The notes below the pieces were generated by a model that did no database searches, was not told the origin of the DNA, and was given only the letters and a program-made list of their open reading frames with translations. From DASUPK01 sp963833375 (GTDB lineage Bacteria > Actinomycetota > Thermoleophilia > Solirubrobacterales > 70-9): a DNA stretch of 64,000 bases. The position numbers and the translations under genes were made by a program. Below, piece after piece: positions 16,936 to 24,749 of this stretch; the stretch's first letter is position 1, and each line of letters begins with the position of its first letter. The stretch lies in NCBI GenBank assembly GCA_963833375.1, contig CAWHXR010000004.1:248001-312000 (forward strand), in the 5' to 3' direction.

Positions 16936-17724
16936 ATGGGAAATCGAGGACGCCGGCTGATCAGGGCACTGGCCGTCACGACCGTCGCGGGCGTCGCTCT
17001 CACCGGCTGCGGCGGGGCGTCGAGCGCCACGGCGACCTCGCCGCAAACCGCCGCCGACCGGCTGACCCAGACCGACGGCGCCCTGCGCTCCGCGATCGAC
17101 AGCTGGCGGGCCGGGGGAGACCCGCCCTCCAGCGCGCCACCGGATCAGGTCCTGGTCCAGGCGCGCGCTCTGCAGGCCGACGTCCGCTACCTGGGCGAGC
17201 ATCCCAACCTGACGCCGCGGGTGCTCCCGCTGCTGCCCTCTCCCCTCACCGCGGAGATGCGCCGACTGACCACCGCCCAGCGGGACCTGCTGCGGCTCTC
17301 CCGGGGCGCCCGCCACCGCAAGCTCAAGATCGGTGCGCCCCCGCCGCTCTCGGACCTGGTCGCCTTCTATCACGAGGCCAACCGGCGCTACGGCGTCGCC
17401 TGGAACTACCTCGCGTCGATCCATCTGGTCGAGACGAAGTTCGGCCGGGTGAAGAGCGACAGCGTCGCGGGAGCCAAGGGACCGATGCAGTTCATCCCAT
17501 CGACCTGGCGCATCTACGGGAACCGGGGGGACATCCACGACCCCCACGACGCGATCCTCGCCGCCGCCAACCTCCTCCATCACAACGGGGCGCCGCCGCG
17601 CTACGGGCCGGCGCTGCGTGCCTACAACGACTCCGGCCTCTACGTCGACGCGGTCACCCGCTACGCGAGAGAGATCGCGGCCAACCCGTACGGGCTCTAC
17701 TACCTCTACTGCTGGCAGCCGTAG
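16936..17724 (+). CDS. Lipoprotein with lytic transglycosylase (SLT) domain
   Basis: 262 residues. The N-terminus MGNRGRRLIRALAVTTVAG leads to a lipobox LTGC, so lipid attachment at the cysteine near residue 26 is expected. The C-terminal half is a lysozyme-like SLT fold with the catalytic Glu in IHLVETKFGRV. GPMQFIPSTWRIYG follows, then AAANLLHHNG and LRAYNDSGLYVDAV. It would cleave peptidoglycan at the outer face of the membrane. The stop overlaps the 3' end of the convergent DHFR-like gene by 19 bases. Confidence 0.9.
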   Translation: MGNRGRRLIRALAVTTVAGVALTGCGGASSATATSPQTAADRLTQTDGALRSAIDSWRAGGDPPSSAPPDQVLVQARALQADVRYLGEHPNLTPRVLPLLPSPLTAEMRRLTTAQRDLLRLSRGARHRKLKIGAPPPLSDLVAFYHEANRRYGVAWNYLASIHLVETKFGRVKSDSVAGAKGPMQFIPSTWRIYGNRGDIHDPHDAILAAANLLHHNGAPPRYGPALRAYNDSGLYVDAVTRYAREIAANPYGLYYLYCWQP

Positions 17725-18233
17725 ACGATCTCGATCGCGCCGCCTGGGAGGGCGTGCTCGCTCTCCAGCGTCAGCGCCATGTCCGTGCTGAGCGGCGGCA
17801 CCAGGCGCATCCCGTCTCCCACGAGCAGCGGCAGGAGGACCAGGCCGAGCTCGTCGAGCGCGCCGAGGGCGCGGAAGGCCTCGATCGTCCGAGGGCCGCC
17901 GACGAGGTGGACGTCGCCGCCCCGGTTGGCCGCCCGCACCTTCTCCAGCAGCGACCCCGGATCGCTGTCGACGACCACGTCGTCGGGAGTCCCCTCCGGA
18001 CGCAGCGAGCCGAGCACGAACACGTCGAGGCCCGGCCAAGGCCACTGATCGGCGCCGAGGGCCGGCTCGAACGTCGTGCGGCCCATCAGCACCGCGTCGC
18101 AGCTCTCCTGGAACTCCGGAAACCCGTAGCTCTCGCCGGGCACGAACGCGGGGTCGGCGAGCTGCACCGGCCATCCATCGGGCGTGGTCACGCAGCCGTC
18201 GGCACTGATGCACATGCGGGTTCGGATCTCCAT
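17706..18233 (-). CDS. Dihydrofolate reductase-like (RibD C-terminal domain) protein
   Basis: 175 residues from the ATG at 18233, which follows an AAAGGAG site at good spacing. The pattern is that of the DHFR/RibD-C superfamily: MCISADGCVTTPDGWP at the N-terminus, VLMGRTTFE, VFVLGSLRP and VHLVGGPRTIEAF. Enzymes of this group reduce pyrimidine or pterin-like substrates with NADPH, but many small members have no known substrate. It is probably transcribed together with nfo, whose stop lies 18 bases upstream. Confidence 0.87.
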   Translation of the reverse strand: MEIRTRMCISADGCVTTPDGWPVQLADPAFVPGESYGFPEFQESCDAVLMGRTTFEPALGADQWPWPGLDVFVLGSLRPEGTPDDVVVDSDPGSLLEKVRAANRGGDVHLVGGPRTIEAFRALGALDELGLVLLPLLVGDGMRLVPPLSTDMALTLESEHALPGGAIEIVYGCQQ

Positions 18234-18250
18234 CGCTGCTCCTTTCGCTG

Positions 18251-19108
18251 TTAGGGCTTCCGCGTGGCCTCCCGCCAGAGCCGGCGGGTGAGCTGGACCT
18301 CGGCGCGATTGGGGCCATGGCCGTCGGGCCCGGGAGTCTCGAGCAGGGCGGGGAGGTCCTGCAGGCGCGGCTCGCCGAGGAAGGCCCTGAAGCCCTTGCG
18401 GCCGATCTCGCCCTTGCCGATCGAGGCGTGGCGGTCTCGGTTGGAGCCCCGCTCGTCGCGCGCGTCGTTGACATGCAGGCACTTGAGCTGCTCGAGGCCG
18501 ACCTTGGCGTCGATCTCGTCGACCAGGTCCTTCATCCCCTCGGGGGTGCGCACGTCGTACCCGGTCGCGTGCAGGTGGCAGGAGTCGATGCAGAGTCCGA
18601 GCCGCTTCGGGCCGCCGGTCGCCTCGATCAGCTCCGCGGTCTCGTCGAAGTCCCGGCCGAGCAGCTGGGCCGAGCCGGCGGTGTTCTCGTAGATGATCGG
18701 GCAGGCTTGAGTGCGGGCCAGCGCCTCCTTGATCAGCTTCACGGCACGCCTCTTCGCGTTCGTCCGCGTGTCGTCCTTGAGGGCGCCGGGGTGGACGACC
18801 ACGCCGAGCGCGCCGATGCCCTCGCCGACCCGCAGGGCGTGGGTCAGCGAGTCGAGGCTCTTCTTGCGCATCTCCCGGTCCTTGGTCGCCGGGTTGATCA
18901 GGTAGATCATGTGGATCACGACCGACTGGACCCGCGAGCCCTTCATCGCCTCGCGAAACCGGGCGAAGTCCTGGTCGCTGTAGCGCGTCGGGCGCCACAT
19001 CCGCGGGCTCTGGTTGAAGATCTGGATCGCGTCGCAGCGGAGGTCCTCGGCGCGCTCGATGGCCCGGGGCAGGCCACCCCCTGTGGAAACATGGGCGCCG
19101 ATCAGCAT
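18251..19108 (-). CDS. nfo: Endonuclease IV (AP endonuclease)
   Basis: 285 residues. It cuts DNA 5' to abasic sites using three zinc ions. The N-terminus MLIGAHVSTGGGL is the conserved start, which fixes the ATG at 19108. Metal-ligand motifs are GVVVHPGAL, IIYENTAGS, CIDSCHLHATGYD and HVNDARDERGS with DRHASIGKGEIG. All key motifs are present. The start codon lies one base away from the divergent gltX start, leaving no separate promoter region between them. Confidence 0.95.
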   Translation of the reverse strand: MLIGAHVSTGGGLPRAIERAEDLRCDAIQIFNQSPRMWRPTRYSDQDFARFREAMKGSRVQSVVIHMIYLINPATKDREMRKKSLDSLTHALRVGEGIGALGVVVHPGALKDDTRTNAKRRAVKLIKEALARTQACPIIYENTAGSAQLLGRDFDETAELIEATGGPKRLGLCIDSCHLHATGYDVRTPEGMKDLVDEIDAKVGLEQLKCLHVNDARDERGSNRDRHASIGKGEIGRKGFRAFLGEPRLQDLPALLETPGPDGHGPNRAEVQLTRRLWREATRKP

Positions 19109-19109
19109 C

Positions 19110-20504
19110 GTGAGCTCAGATCCATCAGTCCCCGTTCGAGTCCGCTTCGCCCCGTCACCGACGGGCGCCCTCCACATCGGGGGAGCGAGGACGGCACTGT
19201 ACAACTGGCTCTACGCCCGGGGCCGTGGCGGAGAGCTGGTGCTGCGGATCGAGGACACCGACCGCGAGCGCTCCACCCCGGAGAACGTCGAGCAGATCCT
19301 CGACGCGCTGCGTTGGCTCGAGCTCGACTGGGACGAGGGGCCGCTCAGCCAGTTCGAGCGGGCGGAGCGCCACCGCGAGCGCCTCGACGAGCTGATCGAC
19401 TCGGGCGCCGCCTATCGGGACTCGGCGACCAGCAAGGATGTCGCCGCCTGGAAGAAGGAGCACGGCAATCGCGGCTATCGCGGTACGCCGAGCGAGGACC
19501 CCGATGCTGCGATCCGACTGCGCGTCCCGGACGGCGGCGAGACGGTAGTGGTGGACGAGATCCGCGGCGAGGTCCGCTTCCCCAACGACAGCGCGGACGA
19601 CTTCGTCATCGCCCGGGGAGATGGCTCCGTTGTCTACAACTTCGCGGTCGCCGTGGACGATGCCGACATGCGGATCACCGAGGTGATCCGCGGGGACGAC
19701 CATCTCTCCAATACGCCGAAGCAGCTGATGGTCATGAAGGCCCTCGGGGAGACCCCGCCGCGCTTCGCCCACCTCCCGCTGCTCCACGGCCCCGACGGCA
19801 AGAAGCTCTCCAAGCGCCACGGCGCCGCCAGCGTCCAGGAGCTCCGCGATGCGGGCTATCTGCCGGCGGCGGTCCGCAACTACCTCTCGCTGCTCGGCTG
19901 GGGCACCCAGGACGACACGACGATCATGAGCACCGACGAGCTGATCGAGCGTTTCGAGATCGCCGCGGTCGGCCGCTCGAGCGCGATCTTCGACGAGCAG
20001 AAGCTCCGCTGGCTGAACGGGCGCTTCATGCGGGAGATGGACCTCGACGAGTACACGGCGGCGGTCGCCCGCCACCTCGGCCGCGAGCCGGACGAGCGCC
20101 TGCGCGCCGCCTGCGAGATCGCACAGGAGAAGGCGCAGACGCTCGAGGAGGTCTGGCCGCTGATCGGCTTCCTGTTCGAGGACCCGGAGACCGACGAGAA
20201 GGCCTGGAGGAAGGTGATGAAAGACGGCGCCCTGCCACTGCTCAGCGAAGCCCTCGAGGCGCTGCGCGATGCGGAGTCTTTCGACCCGCCGGAGCTCGAA
20301 AGCGCCCTGGGCCGGATCCTCGCCGAGCACGACGTCAAGCCGGGAAAGCTCTACCAGCCGATCCGGGTCGCGATCACCGGCAGCTCGATCTCGCCGGGCA
20401 TCTTCGAGTCGCTCGCGGTGCTGGGCAAGGACCGAGTGGTGGAGCGCATGGAGCGAGCCGTCCAGCGGCTTTCCACGGAGTCGGACAACAGAACTACTAG
20501 GTAG
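19110..20504 (+). CDS. gltX: Glutamate-tRNA ligase
   Basis: 464 residues from the GTG at 19110; no ATG, GTG or TTG lies between it and the conserved VRVRFAPSPTG. Class I synthetase signatures are HIGG (LHIGGARTALYNW) and KLSKRHG. Because the window has gatCAB and no glnS, this enzyme may be non-discriminating and also charge tRNA-Gln with Glu for GatCAB to amidate; that is an inference. The start abuts the nfo start, so the mRNA is likely leaderless or its promoter lies within nfo. Confidence 0.96.
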   Translation: MSSDPSVPVRVRFAPSPTGALHIGGARTALYNWLYARGRGGELVLRIEDTDRERSTPENVEQILDALRWLELDWDEGPLSQFERAERHRERLDELIDSGAAYRDSATSKDVAAWKKEHGNRGYRGTPSEDPDAAIRLRVPDGGETVVVDEIRGEVRFPNDSADDFVIARGDGSVVYNFAVAVDDADMRITEVIRGDDHLSNTPKQLMVMKALGETPPRFAHLPLLHGPDGKKLSKRHGAASVQELRDAGYLPAAVRNYLSLLGWGTQDDTTIMSTDELIERFEIAAVGRSSAIFDEQKLRWLNGRFMREMDLDEYTAAVARHLGREPDERLRAACEIAQEKAQTLEEVWPLIGFLFEDPETDEKAWRKVMKDGALPLLSEALEALRDAESFDPPELESALGRILAEHDVKPGKLYQPIRVAITGSSISPGIFESLAVLGKDRVVERMERAVQRLSTESDNRTTR

Positions 20505-20553
20505 ATCAACGCATGGGCTAAACAAGCGGTAGGGGCGTGCCGATGAGAACCGC

Positions 20554-21609
20554 ATGGCGACAGCAGCCACGCCAACGCGCAGTGCTCCGACGGGCCCCAG
20601 GGGTGAGGGCCGCGGGCGCGTCCTGGCCGCCGCCTTCGACGAGGCGGAGCGCCAGCCGGCCCTCCAGGAGGGCCGCGAGCAGGCGATCGAGCACGTAAAC
20701 CGCGGGGCACCGGCGCACGAGGTCGCCGCCGTCGTCGAGGCCGACGTCGGCCTGACCTGCGCGATCATCCGGGCCGCGGGCCAGCTTCAGGGCGGCGGCC
20801 GGATCGCCAGCGTGACCGACGGGGTCGAGCGACTCGGTCCGGGCGCTGTCGAGGCGGTCCTGCGCTCCGCTCCCTCCTATGAGATCTTCAACGGCGACGG
20901 GCGGCTCGCCCTGGCGCCCGACCGCTTCCGCCTGCACGCCCTGGACGTGCAACGGGCCGCGGATCGGATCGCCGAGGTCAGCGGGATCGGCGACCGCGAC
21001 GAGCTGGCCCTGGCCGCGATCCTCCACGACATCGGCCGGCCGGTGCTGGCGCGCCTGCATCCCGGCTACGCCGAGCGGTTCGACCGCCGCGGCGCTACCC
21101 CGGACGACCGGGTCACCGAGGAGCGCCGCGAGCTGGGCATCGATCACGCCCTGGTCGGCGGGGTCCTGACCCGGCGCTGGGGCGTCCACGCCCGTATCGC
21201 CGAGGCGATCGAGCGCCACCACACCCGCCAGGCTGAGGGCATGGCCGCCGTGATCCGCGTCGCGGACATGGTCGCCGCCCACATCGAGGACTGTCCCGTC
21301 AGCACCCAGGACCTGGTCGAGGCCGCCGAGAGCTGCGGCTTGGACGAGCACGCGGTGCGCATGGTCCTCTATGAGCTTCCCCAGGGCAAGGGGTCACGTC
21401 GCCGGGCCACCGGCCCGTGTCCGCTCTCCTCGAGGGAGCTGGACGTCCTCCGGCGCCTCGCCGAGGGCAAGGTCTACAAGCAGATCGCCGCCGAGCTGGA
21501 CCTCTCCGCGAGCACCGTCCGCAGCCACCTGCACAACGTGTACGGCAAGCTGGGCGCACTGGACCGCGCGCAGGCGGTCCTCATGGCGACCGAGCAAGGC
21601 TGGATCTAG
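20554..21609 (+). CDS. HDOD/HD-domain protein fused to LuxR-type DNA-binding domain
   Basis: 351 residues. Residues about 25-260 form an HDOD-type domain. It contains an HD-like motif (AAILHDIGRPVLARL), a second histidine region (LGIDHALVGGVLTRRWG) and IERHH, so a metal site may survive. Residues about 288-350 are a LuxR/GerE helix-turn-helix (LSSRELDVLRRLAEGKVYKQIAAELD, STVRSHLHNVYGKLG). This points to a regulator that reads a small molecule or cell state and binds DNA. It follows gltX by 49 bases and may be co-transcribed. The 3' end overlaps the convergent vanZ-like gene by 29 bases. Confidence 0.85.
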   Translation: MATAATPTRSAPTGPRGEGRGRVLAAAFDEAERQPALQEGREQAIEHVNRGAPAHEVAAVVEADVGLTCAIIRAAGQLQGGGRIASVTDGVERLGPGAVEAVLRSAPSYEIFNGDGRLALAPDRFRLHALDVQRAADRIAEVSGIGDRDELALAAILHDIGRPVLARLHPGYAERFDRRGATPDDRVTEERRELGIDHALVGGVLTRRWGVHARIAEAIERHHTRQAEGMAAVIRVADMVAAHIEDCPVSTQDLVEAAESCGLDEHAVRMVLYELPQGKGSRRRATGPCPLSSRELDVLRRLAEGKVYKQIAAELDLSASTVRSHLHNVYGKLGALDRAQAVLMATEQGWI

Positions 21610-22006
21610 AGGTAGATCCTCGCGCGTCGACCTTCCCTCTGTGGGTGGGGGAGGGATGGCGCATGCGGATCAGGATCGCAGCGATCGCCATCCCGATCGC
21701 GTCGATTACGACGTCCCTCGGCGTCCCCGTCCGGCCGTGCACGAAGGTCTGGTGCCATTCGTCGGTGCAGGCGTAGGCGAGCGCGACGCAGACGGCGACC
21801 AGGACCGGCCGTCTGACCACGCCCTGGAGAGCCCAGGCCCACAGGGCGGTGAGCAGCGCATAGCCGGTGATGTGGCCGAGCTTGCGGATCACGATCACCC
21901 ACCAGGCGTGATGTGCCGCCGCCGGCTGAGCCGAGAAGTAGAAGATCGCCCCCATCAGGGCGATCGGCGCCAAGGCGCGAAGCAGGGCACGGTTGCGCGG
22001 ATTCAT
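21581..22006 (-). CDS. VanZ-like membrane protein
   Basis: 141 residues with four hydrophobic segments. VanZ-family motifs are IFYFSAQP near the first helix, KLGHITGYALLTALW, and YACTDEWHQTFVHGRTGTPRDVVIDAIG, which is the most diagnostic. Members are integral membrane proteins of uncertain biochemical role, some linked to glycopeptide tolerance. The C-terminal 25 residues are basic and Ser-rich and coincide with the overlap with the upstream LuxR fusion. Confidence 0.87.
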   Translation of the reverse strand: MNPRNRALLRALAPIALMGAIFYFSAQPAAAHHAWWVIVIRKLGHITGYALLTALWAWALQGVVRRPVLVAVCVALAYACTDEWHQTFVHGRTGTPRDVVIDAIGMAIAAILIRMRHPSPTHRGKVDARGSTSRSSLARSP

Positions 22007-22039
22007 CGCGACGCCGCCCGGCCCGGTAAAAGGAATGGC

Positions 22040-22438
22040 GTGATCTCGGTCACCTCGAAGTCACGTTACGCGGTGGTGGCGCTGGCTGAGTTGGCGCGGG
22101 CCGGTGACAGCCCCGTGCCGATCGGCCAGGTCGCCGAGCGCCGCCGCATCCCGGTCCAGTTCCTCGAGCAGCTGTTCTCGACGCTGCGGCGCGCCGGGAT
22201 CCTGGTGAGCCACCGCGGCGCCAAGGGGGGCTACACGCTCGCGCGCCCGCCCGAGGAGATCACCGTCCTCGAGGTGGTCCAGGCGCTCGACGGCGTGGTC
22301 GGCCAGGAGGGGAAGGAGGCAGGCGGTATCTGGGAGGAGGGGGTGGAGGCGCTCCGCGCCACCTTCCGCTCCACCTCGATTGCCGACATCGCGCGGCGGG
22401 AGACCGAGAAGGCCGGCACGGGCATGTACCACATCTAG
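22040..22438 (+). CDS. Rrf2-family regulator lacking Fe-S cysteines
   Basis: 132 residues from the GTG at 22040, preceded by AAAAGGAA at good spacing. The Rrf2 winged helix is clear: SVTSKSRYAVVALAELAR at the start, IGQVAERRRIPVQFLEQLFSTLRRAGIL, then SHRGAKGGYTLARPPEEITVLEVV. No cysteine is present, so an iron-sulfur sensor role (IscR, NsrR) is excluded. Cys-less Rrf2 proteins include CymR, which acts with cysteine synthase; cysK-cysE lies 7.5 kb away, so a link to cysteine metabolism is possible but unproven. Confidence 0.9.
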   Translation: MISVTSKSRYAVVALAELARAGDSPVPIGQVAERRRIPVQFLEQLFSTLRRAGILVSHRGAKGGYTLARPPEEITVLEVVQALDGVVGQEGKEAGGIWEEGVEALRATFRSTSIADIARRETEKAGTGMYHI

Positions 22439-22455
22439 GCCTGAGGCCGGTTTTT
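22437..22455 (+). terminator. Possible short intrinsic terminator after the Rrf2 gene
   Basis: GGCC-TGA-GGCC-GG followed by five T, starting at the Rrf2 stop codon. The stem is only four pairs, so it is weak, although the T run is rare in this GC-rich window. Confidence 0.35.
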
Positions 22456-22472
22456 GGCTTGCCTATGCGGTG

Positions 22473-22503
22473 TGCGCCAGCGGTGCGCCAGTTGGTGCGC
22501 CAG
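22473..22503 (-). repeat. Iterated 8-mer cluster A (TGCGCCAG x3)
   Basis: TGCGCCAG occurs at 22473, 22484 and 22496, spaced 11 and 12 bases, i.e. about one helical turn. On the minus strand this is CTGGCGCA, the same motif (CTGGCRCA) as the clusters at 26953 and 28330 but in opposite orientation. It lies between the Rrf2 gene and the left end of the IS30 element. Confidence 0.6.
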
Positions 22504-22584
22504 TCAGCACCCAGATAGCCGCTTTCCCTCTTGACCTCAACTGGTCAGTGCACCACCCCTGACGTGTCGCATCGTCTCATCTAG

Positions 22585-22635
22585 TCCGAGCGCTGTCGAG
22601 CGAAGGCCGTAGGCCGAAGCGAGTCAGCGCTCGGA
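22585..22635. repeat. Inverted repeat at the 3' end of the transposase gene
   Basis: TCCGAGCGCTG (22585-22595) and its exact complement CAGCGCTCGGA (22625-22635) enclose 29 bases that themselves contain GGCC-GTA-GGCC. The right arm covers the last codons and stop of the transposase, so this may act as its transcription terminator. There is no T run. Confidence 0.5.
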
Positions 22636-23802
22636 GTCGACGTCGTCGAGGCCGTCGATCAGCTCGGCGAGCTTCTCGGCCGGGGTAGCGAAGCCGAGCG
22701 TCTCGCGCGGGCGGCCGTTGAGCTTGCGAGCGACGTCGTCGAGGGCCTCCTGGCTGATCCCTTCAAGAGACTTGCCCTTCGGGAAGTACTGCCGCAGGAG
22801 GCCGTTGGTGTTCTCGTTCGAGCCCCGCTGCCAGGGGCTTCGGGGATCGCAGAAGTAGACCTCGACCCCTGTCTCGACGGAAAAGCGCCGGTGCTCAGAC
22901 ATCTCCGAGCCCTGGTCCCAGGTGAGCGATCGGCGAAGCTGGGCCGGCAGGGTCGTGATGCTTGCCTTGAGCGCCTCGCAGACGCGCTCGGCGCCGCTCC
23001 CCTCGGGCAGGGCGACGAGCTGGCAATAGCGCGTCTGGCGCTCGACCAGGGTCGCGATCGCGTTCGTCCTTCCGCCCATCAAGAGGTCGCCCTCCCAGTG
23101 GCCGGGGACGGCGCGGTCCTCGACCTCCGGGGGGCGCTCGGAGATCATCACCATCCCGGCGATCTTGCCCTGGCTTTGGCCCTTGCTCGACTGGGCTCGC
23201 GCAAAGCGCCTTTGCCGGCGGGTTCTCAGGTGCCCCGTCAGCTCTCGCTTCAGCGTCCCCCGCGCCTGGACGTAGAGGGCGCGGTAGATCGTCTCGTGCG
23301 AGACCCGCATCGCCTCATTGTCCGGGTATTGGAGCTGGAGCCAGCCCGCGATCTGCTCGGGGGAGTGGTCCTTTCGCAGATGCTCTGAGACGAGGCGCCG
23401 CAGCTGCGGGCAGAGCTCGAGCTTCGTCGGCCGTGGCCGCCGGGTCCGCCGCCTGGCCTCGCGCTCTGCCGCGTGGGCGCGGTAGCGCCGGCGTCCGCCG
23501 CAGCGGTTGATCTCACGGGCGACCGTGGTGTGTGAGCGGTGAAGCGTCCGGGCGATCTCGCGGGCCGAGTCGCCGCCGGCGATCCCGCGCGAGATCTCCT
23601 CGCGCTCGTCCAGGCTCAGGCACCTCGCCGCCCGCCGCCGCGGCCTTGGGCGGATGCCGCCGACCCTCGCCACGTAGCGGCTCACCGTCGCTCGAGGGAT
23701 GCCGAGCCGGCGGCCGATCTCCGCCTCGCTGAGCCCCTCCGCCCGCAACTCCCAGATCCCGTCCTTCGTCGCCTCGCTCAGGCCGTAGCCCTTCGGCATC
23801 AC
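22624..23802 (-). CDS. IS30-family transposase
   Basis: 392 residues and apparently intact. Two helix-turn-helix segments are visible, at about 8-45 (LSEAEIGRRLGIPRATVSRY) and 62-98 (SAREIARTLHRSHTTVAREI). The rve/DDE catalytic core has Asp239 in GHWEGDLLMG, Asp296 in LTWDQGSEM and Glu330 in QRGSNENTNGLLRQY, all in family context. A purine-rich GGAGGTGCGGTG precedes the ATG. The element could therefore be active. Base composition resembles the host, so it may be long resident or come from a related genome. Confidence 0.96.
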   Translation of the reverse strand: MMPKGYGLSEATKDGIWELRAEGLSEAEIGRRLGIPRATVSRYVARVGGIRPRPRRRAARCLSLDEREEISRGIAGGDSAREIARTLHRSHTTVAREINRCGGRRRYRAHAAEREARRRTRRPRPTKLELCPQLRRLVSEHLRKDHSPEQIAGWLQLQYPDNEAMRVSHETIYRALYVQARGTLKRELTGHLRTRRQRRFARAQSSKGQSQGKIAGMVMISERPPEVEDRAVPGHWEGDLLMGGRTNAIATLVERQTRYCQLVALPEGSGAERVCEALKASITTLPAQLRRSLTWDQGSEMSEHRRFSVETGVEVYFCDPRSPWQRGSNENTNGLLRQYFPKGKSLEGISQEALDDVARKLNGRPRETLGFATPAEKLAELIDGLDDVDSER

Positions 23803-23945
23803 CGCACCTCCTTCGTTGGTCAGCGAGTCGCTGACCCTCTCGGGTGGTGCGGCGGTGGTTTGAGACCGCCGTCCAAAGCGGCTATCTCGCGACGGACAAT
23901 CTGACTTCTGGATTCACGCGAAGGGAGGCGTCAGCCCCCCGTGGA

Positions 23946-24464
23946 TCAGTGGATGAACACTGTGAATGCCTCCGGGAAGAGGCTGTTGGCGCCAGTGATG
24001 GTTGCTACATCGAACTGGCTGCCAGCGCACACCCCTCCTGTCGGGGCGTACTGGGTTTGAGTCTGTACGTCGGCTTGACTGCCGTCGACGGATGCCACCA
24101 CGGAACGAGGCGCCGGGTTCAATCCGTTGAAGCAGTAGATGGCCGCTGGGATTCCTTTTGCCGTCACATTGGCGCTGCTGACGCCGTCGCTGCGCGCCGC
24201 GTCGACGGTGCCGTTCGCATTGACAGCGGCCGTGCGCAGCGAGTAGGAGGAAGCCGGCAGACCGCCGAGCTTGTCGGCGTTCGCCACCGAGAGGCCTGGA
24301 GCCTTCTTGGTTATCTCGCTATCCGCGATGTTCCTGGTCTGCTTCTTCTCCTTCTTGCTGAGGGCGCTGATCGTGGCGACGCTTGCCACGCCCGTTCCGG
24401 CAAGCGAGAACACCACGGCGATGATCGACAGGACCATCGGAGCCGAAGGCCGCTTCTTCCTCAT
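23946..24464 (-). CDS. Secreted or membrane-anchored hypothetical protein
   Basis: 172 residues. MRKKRPSAPMVLSIIAVVFS begins a signal or anchor helix (about 10-33), then a lysine-rich KKEKKQTRNI and the motif NADKLGGLPASSYSL. DKLGG.PAS-like motifs recur in secreted proteins that I associate with thermoleophilic actinobacteria, but no function is known to me. A strong AAAGGAGGATCC site precedes the ATG at 8 bases. Codon third positions are less GC-rich than in neighbouring housekeeping genes, consistent with accessory status. It lies just beyond the right end of the IS30 element. Confidence 0.75.
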   Translation of the reverse strand: MRKKRPSAPMVLSIIAVVFSLAGTGVASVATISALSKKEKKQTRNIADSEITKKAPGLSVANADKLGGLPASSYSLRTAAVNANGTVDAARSDGVSSANVTAKGIPAAIYCFNGLNPAPRSVVASVDGSQADVQTQTQYAPTGGVCAGSQFDVATITGANSLFPEAFTVFIH

Positions 24465-24749
24465 TCTGGATCCTCCTTTGGATCGCGGTAGCGTGCACCT
24501 GGCGTCTCCCCGACGCCACCTGACTCAACAATCCTAAGCCGTCTCGCTATCGCTTTCCATGCAAAGCAAATAGCCGATTCTCGTCCAAAGCGGTAGTCCG
24601 CCCGCGCGAAAACTGAGGTAGACTGCCCGCTCGGAGTTTGGGCTAGGTTCGCACCGCACTTCTGGTTCAAAGCCTGTTGCCGAACCCCGGCTGTGGGCTT
24701 GTGAGGTGACAGAGGCGCTCTGCGAACAGCCTCGAGAGGAGGAGGTCTG

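Larger units (their letters stand above)
22513..23887 (-). mobile_element. IS30-family insertion sequence with imperfect terminal inverted repeats
   Basis: About 1.38 kb. The left end, read inward to outward on the minus strand, has GGGTGGTGC ... AAAGCGGCTATCT (22513-22560). The right end on the plus strand has GGGTGGTGC ... AAAGCGGCTATCT (23842-23887). The 9-base and 13-base blocks are identical and the intervening bases partly match (TTGAGGTC against TTGAGACC). The single intact transposase fills most of the interior. I see no convincing target duplication. The outer boundaries are set by where the two ends stop matching. Confidence 0.8.

Noticed and set aside
24465..24749. 285-base divergent gap before the secreted nuclease examined for regulatory RNA
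   Set aside because: Only the ribosome site and a short match to the IS30 end (GTCCAAAGCGG) were seen; nothing supports a structured element.
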